From an uncultured Muribaculaceae bacterium (GTDB taxonomy: Bacteria > Bacteroidota > Bacteroidia > Bacteroidales > Muribaculaceae): a stretch of DNA of 30,015 nucleotides. The DNA lies in the NCBI GenBank assembly GCA_910577465.1, contig CAJTMM010000020.1:18857-48871 (forward strand), given 5' to 3'. The position numbers were made by a program, and so were the translations under genes. This document shows positions 15,246 to 23,164 of the stretch, one piece after another. A model generated the notes under the pieces. The model was not told the origin of the DNA and ran no database searches. It saw only the letters and a list, made by a program, of their open reading frames with translations. The stretch's first letter is position 1. Every line of letters begins with the position of its first letter.

Positions 15246-15626
15246 ATGGAACCTAACAACCAAAACTACAATAACTATCAGGAATACAACCAAGGTTACA
15301 ACCGTCCACCATACGATCAGCAACAAGGCTACACCACACCTCCACCCTATCCTCCCACATCCGGCAATGGTCTTTTCGACGAAGGCCCCGAAGGCAAAAG
15401 CCGTGGTATCGCAGCATTACTTGCCATATTCGTAGGCTCACTTGGGTTGCATTATTTCTATCTTGGCAAAACCACCGGTGGCATCGTGTACCTGCTCATA
15501 TCACTCTTCACATGCGGCTCCATAGCGGCTCTGCTCGGACTCATCCAGGGTGTCAAGATGTTAGGAATGACCAACGAGGACTTCCGCCGTCACTACGTGC
15601 TCAACCCCTCTTCCATGCCATTCTGA
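15246..15626 (+). CDS. TM2 domain membrane protein
   Basis: 126 residues. The first 45 are a disordered, Asn/Gln/Tyr/Pro-rich tail (NNQNYNNYQEYNQGYNRPPY) with no hydrophobic segment. Residues about 55-110 are a TM2 domain: two short membrane helices with a tight turn, with signatures GSLGLHYFYLGKTTGGI and LLGLIQGVKML. TM2 proteins are small inner-membrane proteins of unknown role in bacteria. It begins 18 nt after fkp and is probably co-transcribed; a functional link to fucose metabolism is not implied. Confidence 0.88.
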   Translation: MEPNNQNYNNYQEYNQGYNRPPYDQQQGYTTPPPYPPTSGNGLFDEGPEGKSRGIAALLAIFVGSLGLHYFYLGKTTGGIVYLLISLFTCGSIAALLGLIQGVKMLGMTNEDFRRHYVLNPSSMPF

Positions 15627-15656
15627 TACCTATTTTGATATGCTATTCTGATACCT
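15620..15656. repeat. 12-nt direct repeat spanning the TM2 gene stop
   Basis: ATTCTGATACCT occurs at 15620-15631 and again at 15645-15656, 25 nt apart. The first copy contains the TGA stop of the TM2 gene. It looks like a local duplication. Confidence 0.5.
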
Positions 15657-15686
15657 ACAGGAAGTTTATAACACCAACCTCCTGTA
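15656..15686 (-). terminator. hairpin between convergent genes
   Basis: TACAGGA (15656-15662) pairs with TCCTGTA (15680-15686), and the stem extends to 11 bp on the minus strand through one G-U pair, with a 9-nt loop. It lies 40 nt past the stop of the minus-strand PH-like gene. There is no T tract, so terminator function is tentative. Confidence 0.35.
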
Positions 15687-15726
15687 AATCTGACAGCACT
15701 TATTAAATTAGCTCAAGCAGTCTATA

Positions 15727-16164
15727 CTACTTGGAAGCCCGTGGTTTCACCACTATATCGGGATTGATTTCAAGCACACGCTTCACAAAACCGTCCATAT
15801 CTTTCGGAGCTATATCCAAAGGCATGGAACTTTTAAGCACGCTCCTGTCCGTAAATTTTATCGACAACCGGTGGAACGACAGTGCCGGAGCTGCAAGTAC
15901 ACTGTAATTGTATCTGATTTCCTTTATCTTGGCTATAGGGTACGGATGCGGACGGAAAAATTGATATACCACTATATTCTTATCCTCTATGGCATACCAT
16001 ATTCCCACCATTCCAAGAGCCAACCCCGACATTATAGCCACACCATACAATATGGTAAGCCACCAAGGAAATACCATGCCTATTACCACTATCGCGGTTA
16101 ACGCAAAGCATCCCACAGCCCATACCCACCAATCCACTCGTGGACGGAACACCATCACTGCCAT
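15727..16164 (-). CDS. small membrane protein with a PH-like domain
   Basis: 145 residues. Two hydrophobic helices occur near the N-terminus (WVWAVGCFALTAIVVIGMVF and LTILYGVAIMSGLALGMVGI). A beta-rich cytoplasmic domain follows (WYAIEDKNIVVYQFFRP, IAKIKEIRYNYS, LSIKFTDRS) and ends in a helix (PKDMDGFVKRVLEINPDI). This two-helix plus sheet plus C-terminal helix layout is that of bacterial PH-like (bPH) membrane proteins, whose function is unknown. It starts 2 nt after the tsaB stop, so it is translated from the tsaB transcript, a common companion arrangement in Bacteroidota. Confidence 0.75.
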   Translation of the reverse strand: MAVMVFRPRVDWWVWAVGCFALTAIVVIGMVFPWWLTILYGVAIMSGLALGMVGIWYAIEDKNIVVYQFFRPHPYPIAKIKEIRYNYSVLAAPALSFHRLSIKFTDRSVLKSSMPLDIAPKDMDGFVKRVLEINPDIVVKPRASK

Positions 16165-16166
16165 TA

Positions 16167-16856
16167 TCAGAACATTTTTTTAGGCTTGGTACCCTGGAAA
16201 TCCTTTAGATAGTTGGGCGTTGAATAAGCAAGGTCTATGAAGTTACGCGCGGCATAGTCACGTTCGGCAAGCGCTATCATATCGGTCGCCAATGGCACCA
16301 CATCCGGGATAAAACGTACACGCTCGTCCTGCAACACACCCTTCGCCTTATCGCTTCCGTTACCGAACAGCAGTATCTCGCCGCTTCCCGGAAGAGAAGA
16401 ATAGCTGTCAGCATCAAGTATCAGTGGACTCTGCGCAAGCACCTCCTGCAATCCCATATCATACGCCGCCGTGTACACCTCCATGCGTCGCGCGTCAATC
16501 ATAGGCACAAACAGCGCATCCGGCTCCACATCATGGTTAAACATCACGCTCACAGCCATAAGCTGCAACGTATTGACCCCAATCAGCGGCACATCGAGAG
16601 CAAATGCAAGCCCCTTGGCCTCGGACAACCCTATGCGTAATCCCGTATAGCTGCCGGGACCCATGGACACCGCCACGGCATCAAGCTGCATCTCATGCTC
16701 ACGCATCCAGTCCAGACATCTCTTGACATAGCCGCTCAACAAGGCAGCATGATTTTGACCCTGAAAATCCTCGAAGTGGCACAATACCATACCTTCGGCA
16801 GTCAACGCCGCCGAACACACATTGGTCGAAGTCTCGATATTAAGAATTACAGCCAT
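16167..16856 (-). CDS. tsaB: tRNA threonylcarbamoyladenosine biosynthesis protein TsaB
   Basis: 229 residues. TsaB (formerly YeaZ) is a catalytically inactive ASKHA-fold partner of TsaD in the complex that makes t6A at position 37 of ANN-decoding tRNAs. The fold is visible: ILNIETSTNVCSAAL at the N-terminus, HAALLSGYVKRCLDWM, and the signature VSMGPGSYTGLRIGLSEAKG followed by LIGVNTLQLMA. Length matches the family. The start lies 12-15 nt after a minus-strand promoter, and the downstream PH-like gene is 2 nt away. It is divergent from yicC across a 74-nt gap. Confidence 0.95.
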   Translation of the reverse strand: MAVILNIETSTNVCSAALTAEGMVLCHFEDFQGQNHAALLSGYVKRCLDWMREHEMQLDAVAVSMGPGSYTGLRIGLSEAKGLAFALDVPLIGVNTLQLMAVSVMFNHDVEPDALFVPMIDARRMEVYTAAYDMGLQEVLAQSPLILDADSYSSLPGSGEILLFGNGSDKAKGVLQDERVRFIPDVVPLATDMIALAERDYAARNFIDLAYSTPNYLKDFQGTKPKKMF

Positions 16857-16874
16857 AGACTTAAAAATTTACCG

Positions 16875-16882
16875 CAAAGTTA
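16875..16882 (-). promoter_or_regulatory. -7 box of the tsaB operon
   Basis: The minus strand reads TAACTTTG here, a full match to TAnnTTTG, giving a leader of only about 12-15 nt before the tsaB ATG. No clear -33 box is seen. Confidence 0.55.
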
Positions 16883-16903
16883 CGTTTTTCCGTGCGTATG
16901 TAC

Positions 16904-16911
16904 TAATTTTG
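16904..16911 (+). promoter_or_regulatory. -7 box of the yicC-gmk-nadD operon
   Basis: TAATTTTG fits TAnnTTTG, 19 nt before the yicC ATG. It is only about 21 nt from the divergent tsaB -7 box, so RNA polymerase bound at one promoter would cover the other. Confidence 0.55.
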
Positions 16912-16930
16912 TGAAAAATATCATAAGTCC

Positions 16931-17806
16931 ATGCTTCTATCTATGACCGGCTTTGGCAAAGCTATTGTAGAATTGCCAAATAAAAAAATAACCGTTGAGA
17001 TAAAATCACTCAACAGCAAGCAATTAGACCTTTCATTACGCGTCCCCTCACTTTTGCGTGAAAAGGAAATGGAGATGCGCAACACCATCTCACGCCGTCT
17101 CGAACGCGGCAAAGTCGAGGCTACCGTATATGTCGAGACCCTGCAGGGCGAATCGGCTTTGCAATTCAACATGCCACTTCTTCAGGCTTACAAACAGCAG
17201 ATTGAAGAGATGGCATCCTCCCTCAACCTCCCGCTCCCCGCCGACTGGTATTCGTTGCTCCTGCGCTTCCCCGACACAATGAAAAACGAAAGCTCCACCG
17301 CTGGCGACTCGCTCGACTTCGAAGCGGCGGCAAAAGCCCTGTCTGAAGCCATCGACGCATTGATGCAATACCGCGCCACCGAAGGTGCCAAACTTCAGGA
17401 ATTCTTTGCACAGCGCATAACCAACATCCGCAATCTTCTCTCCGAGGTAGGCAAATACGAAGTGGAACGCGTCGATAAGATACGCACACGCATCACCGAC
17501 AACCTTGCCGCACTCCCGCAAGTGGAATACGACCGCGCCCGTCTCGAGCAGGAAATGATATTTTACATCGAGAAACTCGACGTCAACGAAGAAAAACAGC
17601 GTCTCACACAGCACCTCAACTACTTCATGGAGACTCTTGCCGGCACACATGGACAAGGCAAAAAACTTGGATTCATAAGTCAGGAAATGGGTCGCGAAAT
17701 CAACACCCTCGGTTCGAAAAGCAATCACGCCGACATGCAGAAACTCGTCGTTCGCATGAAAGACGAACTCGAGCAAATCAAGGAGCAGGTGCTCAATGTG
17801 ATGTAA
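16931..17806 (+). CDS. yicC: YicC family endoribonuclease-like protein
   Basis: 291 residues, typical for the family. E. coli YicC is reported as an endoribonuclease affecting small-RNA turnover. The N-terminus MLLSMTGFGKA is the family hallmark. It is followed by the YicC-like domain (EIKSLNSKQLDLSLRVPSLL) and the C-terminal DUF1732 domain ending in GKKLGFISQEMGREINTLGS and KDELEQIKEQVLNVM. It heads an operon with gmk (22 nt away), an arrangement also seen in other phyla. It starts 19 nt after a -7 box, so its leader is very short. Confidence 0.95.
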   Translation: MLLSMTGFGKAIVELPNKKITVEIKSLNSKQLDLSLRVPSLLREKEMEMRNTISRRLERGKVEATVYVETLQGESALQFNMPLLQAYKQQIEEMASSLNLPLPADWYSLLLRFPDTMKNESSTAGDSLDFEAAAKALSEAIDALMQYRATEGAKLQEFFAQRITNIRNLLSEVGKYEVERVDKIRTRITDNLAALPQVEYDRARLEQEMIFYIEKLDVNEEKQRLTQHLNYFMETLAGTHGQGKKLGFISQEMGREINTLGSKSNHADMQKLVVRMKDELEQIKEQVLNVM

Positions 17807-17828
17807 CACCCGTTAATACCCACGCCCT

Positions 17829-18401
17829 ATGGATCAAGGCAAAATCATAATCATCTCTGCGCCCAGCGGTTGCGGAAAATCCACCATTATCAATGCCATC
17901 ATGGAACGTGGCAATGTCGATATGCACTTCTCCGTATCTGCCACCAACCGCGCTCCGCGCCAAGGCGAAGTCAACGGAGTCAACTACCACTTCCTGTCCG
18001 ACCAACAGTTCCGCGACGCCATAGCACGCGACGCATTCATCGAGTACGAGGAAGTCTACCCCGGACGATTCTACGGCACACTCAAAGAAGAAGTGGAACA
18101 CCGTTGCCGTATGGGACAGACCGTAGTGCTCGACATAGATGTCAAAGGTGGAGTGCGCGTCAAGGAAATGTACGGCGACCGCGCACGCAGCATATTCATC
18201 CAGCCACCGTCTGTCGACGAACTTCGCCGCCGGCTCGAATCACGTGCCACCGACTCTGCCGAAGCCATCGACCAACGCGTGAGCAAAGCCGAATTCGAAC
18301 TAAGCTACGCACCCATGTACGACGCCTGCGTGACCAACGACGACCTCGCGTCAGCCATCGCAGACACCGAACGCGAAATAAAGGAATTCATCGGCAAGTG
18401 A
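17829..18401 (+). CDS. gmk: guanylate kinase
   Basis: 190 residues. It phosphorylates GMP to GDP with ATP, an essential step in GTP supply. The P-loop is APSGCGKST (residues 11-19). The GMP-binding region holds SATNRAPRQGEVNGVNYHF and the downstream EYEEVYPGRFYGT, and DIDVKGGVRVKE is the Walker B-like strand. The lid and C-terminal helix (RRRLESRATDS, EAIDQRVSKAEFELSYA) are normal. The stop codon overlaps the nadD start by four bases (GTGA), so translation of the two is likely coupled. Confidence 0.97.
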   Translation: MDQGKIIIISAPSGCGKSTIINAIMERGNVDMHFSVSATNRAPRQGEVNGVNYHFLSDQQFRDAIARDAFIEYEEVYPGRFYGTLKEEVEHRCRMGQTVVLDIDVKGGVRVKEMYGDRARSIFIQPPSVDELRRRLESRATDSAEAIDQRVSKAEFELSYAPMYDACVTNDDLASAIADTEREIKEFIGK

Positions 18402-18991
18402 ACCCTCCGAGACACATAGGCATTCTGGGCGGATCATTCAATCCTGTCCACATCGGACACATGATACTTGCCGATTACATCGCCCAGTTCACCGATGTCG
18501 ATGAAGTATGGCTCATGCTGTCACCCCTCAATCCGTTGAAGGAACACCCCGAGGAATTAATCTCCGACCGCCATCGGTTTGCCATGCTCGGCATCGCGGC
18601 ACAAGGCAGCCCCTACATCAAACCCTGCGACACCGAACTGACTCTGCCTAAACCATCTTACACCGCCAACTCCCTCGACCATCTGTCGCGCCAATACCCC
18701 CACTGCCGATTCTCCATAATCATCGGCAGCGACAATTGGCACATATTCGACCGTTGGTATCGCCACGACCATATCCTGCGCCACTATTCCCCCATCATAT
18801 ACCCCCGCCCCGGCTATCCCATCGACGCTGACACACTTCCCGCCGGAGTCACATTGGTTCAGGCACCCGTCATGGAAATATCCAGCACCTTCATCCGCAA
18901 ATCCATTGCCGCCGGACACTGCATGAACTATTTCCTGCCCCAAGGTGTAAATGAATATATCGTAAAGCACCGTCTTTACACCCAACCGTAA
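18398..18991 (+). CDS. nadD: nicotinate-nucleotide adenylyltransferase
   Basis: 197 residues. It makes nicotinic acid adenine dinucleotide from nicotinate mononucleotide and ATP in NAD synthesis. The N-terminal nucleotidyltransferase motif is GILGGSFNPVHIGHM (with the HxGH signature), and the C-terminal signature is ISSTFIRKSI. The substrate loop includes IIGSDNW. The open frame runs far upstream inside gmk, but the protein homology begins just after a GTG at 18398, which shares its bases with the gmk TGA stop. This start is preferred although it is not an ATG; the next ATG (18461) would cut off the nucleotide-binding motif. Confidence 0.95.
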   Translation: MNPPRHIGILGGSFNPVHIGHMILADYIAQFTDVDEVWLMLSPLNPLKEHPEELISDRHRFAMLGIAAQGSPYIKPCDTELTLPKPSYTANSLDHLSRQYPHCRFSIIIGSDNWHIFDRWYRHDHILRHYSPIIYPRPGYPIDADTLPAGVTLVQAPVMEISSTFIRKSIAAGHCMNYFLPQGVNEYIVKHRLYTQP

Positions 18992-19019
18992 TCCTCAACA
19001 CTCAATCAACACCCCACAC

Positions 19020-19538
19020 ATGGAACCCACATCATCGCTATCCACCAACTCTTTAGCCTTCATAGGACTCTGCAACGAATACTGCGCCGCTGCCGATGCG
19101 GCCCGCGAAGCCGAACGCACCGATTTCGTAGCCACCATGCTGCGGCTGCTGCCACGGCTTTATATCGCCGCAACAGACCTCCGCACCGACGGAGCCGATG
19201 AGGATTCCGCCTACATAGAGCCATCCATGGACGAGGACTACTACGACGCCATCCGACGCAACATCGAAAACCTCATGGGACCCGACGACACATACCTCGA
19301 AGTATTTGAGGAGGACATGAAATACTCCGACACACCCATCGCTGCAAGCATCTCCGAAGGGCTCGCCGACATACTGCAGGTATGCTACAACTTCATCGAA
19401 ACCATAAAAGACGCCCCCGAGCATGTCATAGTCGACGCCCTATACGCCATGAAAGAAGATTTCCAAATCTACTGGAGCCGCATTCTCTGCAACGTCCTGC
19501 GTGCCCTCAACCACATATATTACTCTGCTGAATCTTAA
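19020..19538 (+). CDS. DUF5063 family protein
   Basis: 172 residues, soluble and helix-rich, with no signal peptide. Conserved features of this Bacteroidota family are visible: FIGLCNEYCAAADAA near the N-terminus, FVATMLRLLPRLYIAATDL, YYDAIRRNIENLMG, and a C-terminal WSRILCNVLRALNHIYY. The surface is strongly acidic. No catalytic motif is apparent and the function is unknown. It lies 28 nt after nadD and 25 nt before the aminopeptidase gene, inside the nucleotide/NAD operon, which suggests a housekeeping role (inference). Confidence 0.82.
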   Translation: MEPTSSLSTNSLAFIGLCNEYCAAADAAREAERTDFVATMLRLLPRLYIAATDLRTDGADEDSAYIEPSMDEDYYDAIRRNIENLMGPDDTYLEVFEEDMKYSDTPIAASISEGLADILQVCYNFIETIKDAPEHVIVDALYAMKEDFQIYWSRILCNVLRALNHIYYSAES

Positions 19539-19563
19539 ACCCCTACACCACATACTATCCAAT

Positions 19564-20859
19564 ATGACTGCACCTCACTACATAGAGGACCTCATGCGGT
19601 TCCTCGACAATTCTCCCGTCAACTTCCTGGCGGCACGCCAGCTCACCAATCGGCTCGACGAAGCCGGATACACCCCGCTCGACCCCGCCGACCTATGGCA
19701 ACTCACACCCGGCGGCAAATACTACATTACCAAGAATCAATCCGCCGTTATAGCCTTCGCACTATCCACCGAAGGACCCTGCGCACCCTGCAAGATTATA
19801 TCCGCCCACAGCGATTCCCCAGGCTTCCGCATCAAGCCCCATGCCGAGATGCTATGCGAGGGTAGAGTCCTGAAACTCAACACCGAAGTCTACGGCGGAC
19901 CCATCCTGTACACATGGTTCGACCGTCCTCTATCCATTGCCGGACGCGTGATAGTGCGGTCTTCCGACATACTGCACCCCGAGTCGCGGTTGCTGCACAT
20001 ACGCAGGCCGCTCCTCACCATACCCCACCTCGCCATACACTTCAACCGTGCTGTCAACGAAGGCAATCCCCTCTCCAAGCAGAAAGACATGCTTCCCGTC
20101 CTGGCAATCGTCAATCAAGCCATGGAGCGCGACAACTTCTTGCTCAATCTCATTGCCAGCGAACTCAGCATATCGCCCGCCGACATTCTCGACTTCGACC
20201 TCTCGTTGTTCGACACCACTCCGGCATGTCTGCTCGGCGTCAACAACGAATTCATCACCTCCGGACGTCTCGACGACCTCAGCATGGCACACGCTGCCCT
20301 TACCGCCCTGCTCGAATCCACCGACACGCGCTCCACACGCATCATGGCAATATTCGACAACGAGGAGACTGGCAGCGGCACCAAACAAGGAGCGGCATCT
20401 CCGCTGCTCATGAATCTCCTCCGGCGCATCAACGAATGCCGTGGCGGAAACGAACAGGACTTCCAGCGCAGCACAGCCGCATCATTCATGATATCGGCAG
20501 ACAACGCCCACGCACTTCACCCCAACTATCCCGAGAAGCAGGACCCCACCAACCATCCCGTACTCGGTGGCGGTCCCGTTATAAAAATCAACGCCAACTG
20601 CAAATACATGACCGATGCCGACAGCGCAGCCGTATTCCGCAGCATCTGTGAGAGTGCCGATGTCCCGTACCAATACTTCGTCAACCACAGCGACGTCGCC
20701 GGCGGATCCACGTTAGGCAACATCCTCACATCACAGATCGACCTCCGGGGTGTCGACATGGGAGCCGCCATGTGGGCAATGCACTCCGTCCGCGAGACCG
20801 CATCCGTTGCCGACCACTCACACATCATCCGTGCATTCACCCGATTCTACGACTGCTGA
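19564..20859 (+). CDS. M18 family aspartyl aminopeptidase-like metallopeptidase
   Basis: 431 residues. M18 enzymes are cytosolic di-zinc aminopeptidases that remove N-terminal residues, often acidic ones, from peptides. Zinc-site motifs are intact: SAHSDSPGFRIKP (H82, D84), FDNEETGSGTKQGA (D265, E267-E268), and NHSDVAGGSTLG (H375). NYPEKQDPTNHPVLGGGPVIK is also typical. The chosen ATG gives MTAPHYIEDLMRFLD, the usual N-terminus; upstream in-frame GTG codons overlap the preceding gene and are not needed. It is the last gene of the yicC operon, and a terminator follows 30 nt later. Substrate preference cannot be set from sequence. Confidence 0.94.
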   Translation: MTAPHYIEDLMRFLDNSPVNFLAARQLTNRLDEAGYTPLDPADLWQLTPGGKYYITKNQSAVIAFALSTEGPCAPCKIISAHSDSPGFRIKPHAEMLCEGRVLKLNTEVYGGPILYTWFDRPLSIAGRVIVRSSDILHPESRLLHIRRPLLTIPHLAIHFNRAVNEGNPLSKQKDMLPVLAIVNQAMERDNFLLNLIASELSISPADILDFDLSLFDTTPACLLGVNNEFITSGRLDDLSMAHAALTALLESTDTRSTRIMAIFDNEETGSGTKQGAASPLLMNLLRRINECRGGNEQDFQRSTAASFMISADNAHALHPNYPEKQDPTNHPVLGGGPVIKINANCKYMTDADSAAVFRSICESADVPYQYFVNHSDVAGGSTLGNILTSQIDLRGVDMGAAMWAMHSVRETASVADHSHIIRAFTRFYDC

Positions 20860-20888
20860 TTCTGAAATCACGCCACCATACATCAAAC

Positions 20889-20931
20889 ATCAAGGGGACC
20901 CCGTATCACTCGGAATCCCCTTGATTGTTTT
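20889..20931 (+). terminator. intrinsic terminator of the yicC-to-aminopeptidase operon
   Basis: A 10-bp perfect stem (20889-20898, ATCAAGGGGA, with 20916-20925) is followed by TGTTTTAT. The loop of 17 nt can pair further inside. It lies between convergent genes and may also help stop minus-strand transcription. Confidence 0.75.
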
Positions 20932-20999
20932 ATGAAGCAAATTGGTTATTGAACCTATGTAAACTTTTTACCGAATGTAACAGGTTTAAATGAGTTTCA

Positions 21000-21953
21000 T
21001 CATAAGGCAAAAGCCACATTATCCACATAAAAAGTCAGCCCTTCGGTACCCACGTAAGGTTCGCCGTTGCCCGAGCTCATCATCACCACCACATGCGTAG
21101 GTATTGCATTGGCGTCATCCCAACCCTCCTCTATCACAGGTTTGAGTTTACCTTTTGAGTTACGCGCATAATAGGCATTACCCTTGGTGCGCAGCCCCAG
21201 CCACTTCATTCCGGGCTTGGACGAACAGTCGCCATACACCAGCGGCAGATGGTAGCCATTAACCCATCCCGTCGACTTGGTAAACGTCTTGCCGCCCGTA
21301 GCCACACGTTTGGCGTGCAGGTTGCCATGCTCATCCTCCCAGCGCCGCTGTAGGAACACATACACCGCAGCCTCATCGCGACCCGGCAGAGTCTTTACCG
21401 AACTGAATCCCGTAGCCTTCGTGCGCGTATTCGTATTCGGCATATCCACCTTGTAATCAAACACAAAGCTCTTCGGACGCTTCGTATATGGCATACCCAT
21501 ATCCATCTTCGAATACGGATTCTTGGTGCTCGATACCGGTTCTATCATCTCACCTAAGAATATCGAGCCCGCCACCATCACATCCATATTTATTATACCC
21601 AGCACCTTCACATGCTCCATCTGCGTACACAGCTTGGCACATTTGTTCGAGCCGTTGCGCACCGCCGGATACACCGCATTCGACGCCTTCGATATTCCCG
21701 ACACCTTGGCATATACATTGCTCGTACCCCAAGGCGACGTTCCGTTCCTATACGGCTTGTTGCCTTTTATTGTCGCCGTAGGTCCTATCTCATATACCGT
21801 TTTGTCCGCGCCGCCCAATACCGCCGATTCGGATATCGTCCGAGTGACCCAGCTGTTGAAGTCACCGAACTTTATGCGGTCCAGAGTCTCCCCCTTGCCG
21901 CATACACAGGCCATTAGTATAAACCCAACTGACAATATATCCCTTCTATTCAT
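21000..21953 (-). CDS. PCMD domain lipoprotein (putative surface glycan-binding)
   Basis: 317 residues. A hydrophobic N-terminal segment ends in LMAC, a plausible lipobox, so the protein is probably a lipoprotein. Most of the rest matches the PCMD (putative carbohydrate metabolism) domain of Bacteroidota: FGDFNSWVTRTISESAVLGG, KPKSFVFDYKVDM-like strands, LPGRDEAAVYVFLQRR, and a C-terminal LTFYVDNVAF. PCMD proteins are jelly-roll proteins seen with surface glycan loci; the exact role is not known. No SusC/SusD genes are adjacent. It has its own promoter and lies downstream of the DUF3943 gene on the same strand. Confidence 0.8.
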   Translation of the reverse strand: MNRRDILSVGFILMACVCGKGETLDRIKFGDFNSWVTRTISESAVLGGADKTVYEIGPTATIKGNKPYRNGTSPWGTSNVYAKVSGISKASNAVYPAVRNGSNKCAKLCTQMEHVKVLGIINMDVMVAGSIFLGEMIEPVSSTKNPYSKMDMGMPYTKRPKSFVFDYKVDMPNTNTRTKATGFSSVKTLPGRDEAAVYVFLQRRWEDEHGNLHAKRVATGGKTFTKSTGWVNGYHLPLVYGDCSSKPGMKWLGLRTKGNAYYARNSKGKLKPVIEEGWDDANAIPTHVVVMMSSGNGEPYVGTEGLTFYVDNVAFAL

Positions 21954-22006
21954 ATAATAGTTCGCTATAGTTATAATGCTTTACGATTTCATTGCATCTG
22001 TGCCGG

Positions 22007-22014
22007 CAAAGTTA
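22007..22014 (-). promoter_or_regulatory. -7 box of the PCMD lipoprotein gene
   Basis: The minus strand reads TAACTTTG, a full TAnnTTTG match, about 54 nt before the start codon. A TTTG lies 14 nt further upstream, which is shorter than the usual spacing. Confidence 0.5.
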
Positions 22015-22082
22015 CTCAATATAATCAACAAACGCATCATGCCGCCACACCGATGCAACATCTCTTGTTGGTCCGAATGTCG

Positions 22083-22943
22083 CTAAAAATTGTATGTTAG
22101 GGATATGCCGCACTGCAATCCTCCGCTCGACGGAGCCAGCCATGTGCTACCGCTGAGATGCTTACGTGCTTCAGCTCTGCGGGTCAATTTCTTCTGATAG
22201 CCACGGAAATATCCTATGGTCTCGTTGAGGGGATCCACCAGAAACGCCACCACGTAACCCAGAAACTTCGAACCCCACAGCCTATAACCGTCATTCACTA
22301 TCTTACGCTTTATCAAATAAAATCCCTCGCCGAGTATCGACCCTACTATTGGTGTTATCAGCAGGTCCTGCACCGACGGCACCTCATTGAACGCCTCAAA
22401 CCCGTACTCCCAGAAAAACGTCGATATACAGAAACTGTACACAAACGAACCCCAGCAATTGAAGCCGCAGCTTCGCGCACCCATATAATAGGCAGCTCCC
22501 GCATACGGATGCAGAACATAATTGAACACCGCATTATCCCCGTCCCACACAGGACCCGACTTCACATGGCGCCACCACCGCTTAAACATAGGCACCCTCT
22601 CGTTCTCGCGCTTGTTCCACGCTGTGGCATCAGCCGGCAGAGCCTTCAGCACCAACATTGTCGTCACACCTGCGCCCACCAGCACCGACGTGTTTATCCA
22701 CAGCCGTTTCCAGTTTTTCATATTGAGCTTGCGCGAATACGGCAGGTCATACAGCGTCAAATCCCCCTTTTCCCCAAGACGTATCACACTGTCGGGAACC
22801 TGTAATGTCTCTCCCGCACACACATTCTCCACCTCCGGCACCGTATCTGTTACCATCCGGCAGCTATCGGCTACATCACCCCGAGCCCGTGCCGGCAACA
22901 GCATACACGCTATCAACACCGGCAAATAATACATAATCTTCAT
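22083..22943 (-). CDS. DUF3943 family outer-membrane-associated protein
   Basis: 286 residues with a signal peptide (MKIMYYLPVLIACMLL, then ARARGD). The conserved block FNYVLHPYAGAAYYMGARS followed by FFWEYGFEAFNEVPSVQDLL and TPIVGSILGEGFYLIKRKI is the hallmark of DUF3943, found in Bacteroidota and Proteobacteria. Several segments are hydrophobic enough to be membrane-embedded (VLVGAGVTTMLVLKALP, FLGYVVAFLVDPL). The function is unknown. The C-terminus ends in GISLTYNF, an alternating aromatic ending typical of outer-membrane strands. It is divergent from the beta-barrel gene at 23165. Confidence 0.82.
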   Translation of the reverse strand: MKIMYYLPVLIACMLLPARARGDVADSCRMVTDTVPEVENVCAGETLQVPDSVIRLGEKGDLTLYDLPYSRKLNMKNWKRLWINTSVLVGAGVTTMLVLKALPADATAWNKRENERVPMFKRWWRHVKSGPVWDGDNAVFNYVLHPYAGAAYYMGARSCGFNCWGSFVYSFCISTFFWEYGFEAFNEVPSVQDLLITPIVGSILGEGFYLIKRKIVNDGYRLWGSKFLGYVVAFLVDPLNETIGYFRGYQKKLTRRAEARKHLSGSTWLAPSSGGLQCGISLTYNF

Positions 22944-23112
22944 AATGTGTGATTTTAATAAATAGTCGAACTTACCATTGTAACAAATTTGTCACACATA
23001 AATATCTCAGTCACGCGCATTTTTTATCTCCATTTTGTCGGTTTACCTCTCCAGTTAGTCACATTTTTGCAATCCTGTGGTGCCCGATTATTCATATTTG
23101 CACCATTATGAG

Positions 23113-23120
23113 TAACTTTG
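23113..23120 (+). promoter_or_regulatory. -7 box of the BamA-like barrel / phosphoethanolamine transferase pair
   Basis: TAACTTTG is a full TAnnTTTG match, giving a leader of about 40 nt to the ATG at 23165. The divergent intergenic region 22944-23164 otherwise holds a short ACAAATTTGT palindrome (about 22983-22994) but no gene; I could not find a clean promoter for the minus-strand DUF3943 gene. Confidence 0.55.
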
Positions 23121-23164
23121 CAGGATATTACACTACTCCGTCATCATCACTTATCACCGTCATC

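Noticed and set aside
17870..18397. Upstream part of the open frame that continues into nadD
   Set aside because: It overlaps gmk in another frame and encodes an Arg/His-rich sequence unlike any protein; nadD homology begins only at 18398.
22056..22070. Short inverted repeat CAACA/TGTTG as a terminator of the DUF3943 gene
   Set aside because: Only five base pairs, not GC-rich and with no T run; too weak to call.
22949..23164. N-terminal extension of the beta-barrel gene
   Set aside because: It contains the promoter box at 23113-23120, and a proper signal peptide begins only at the ATG at 23165.
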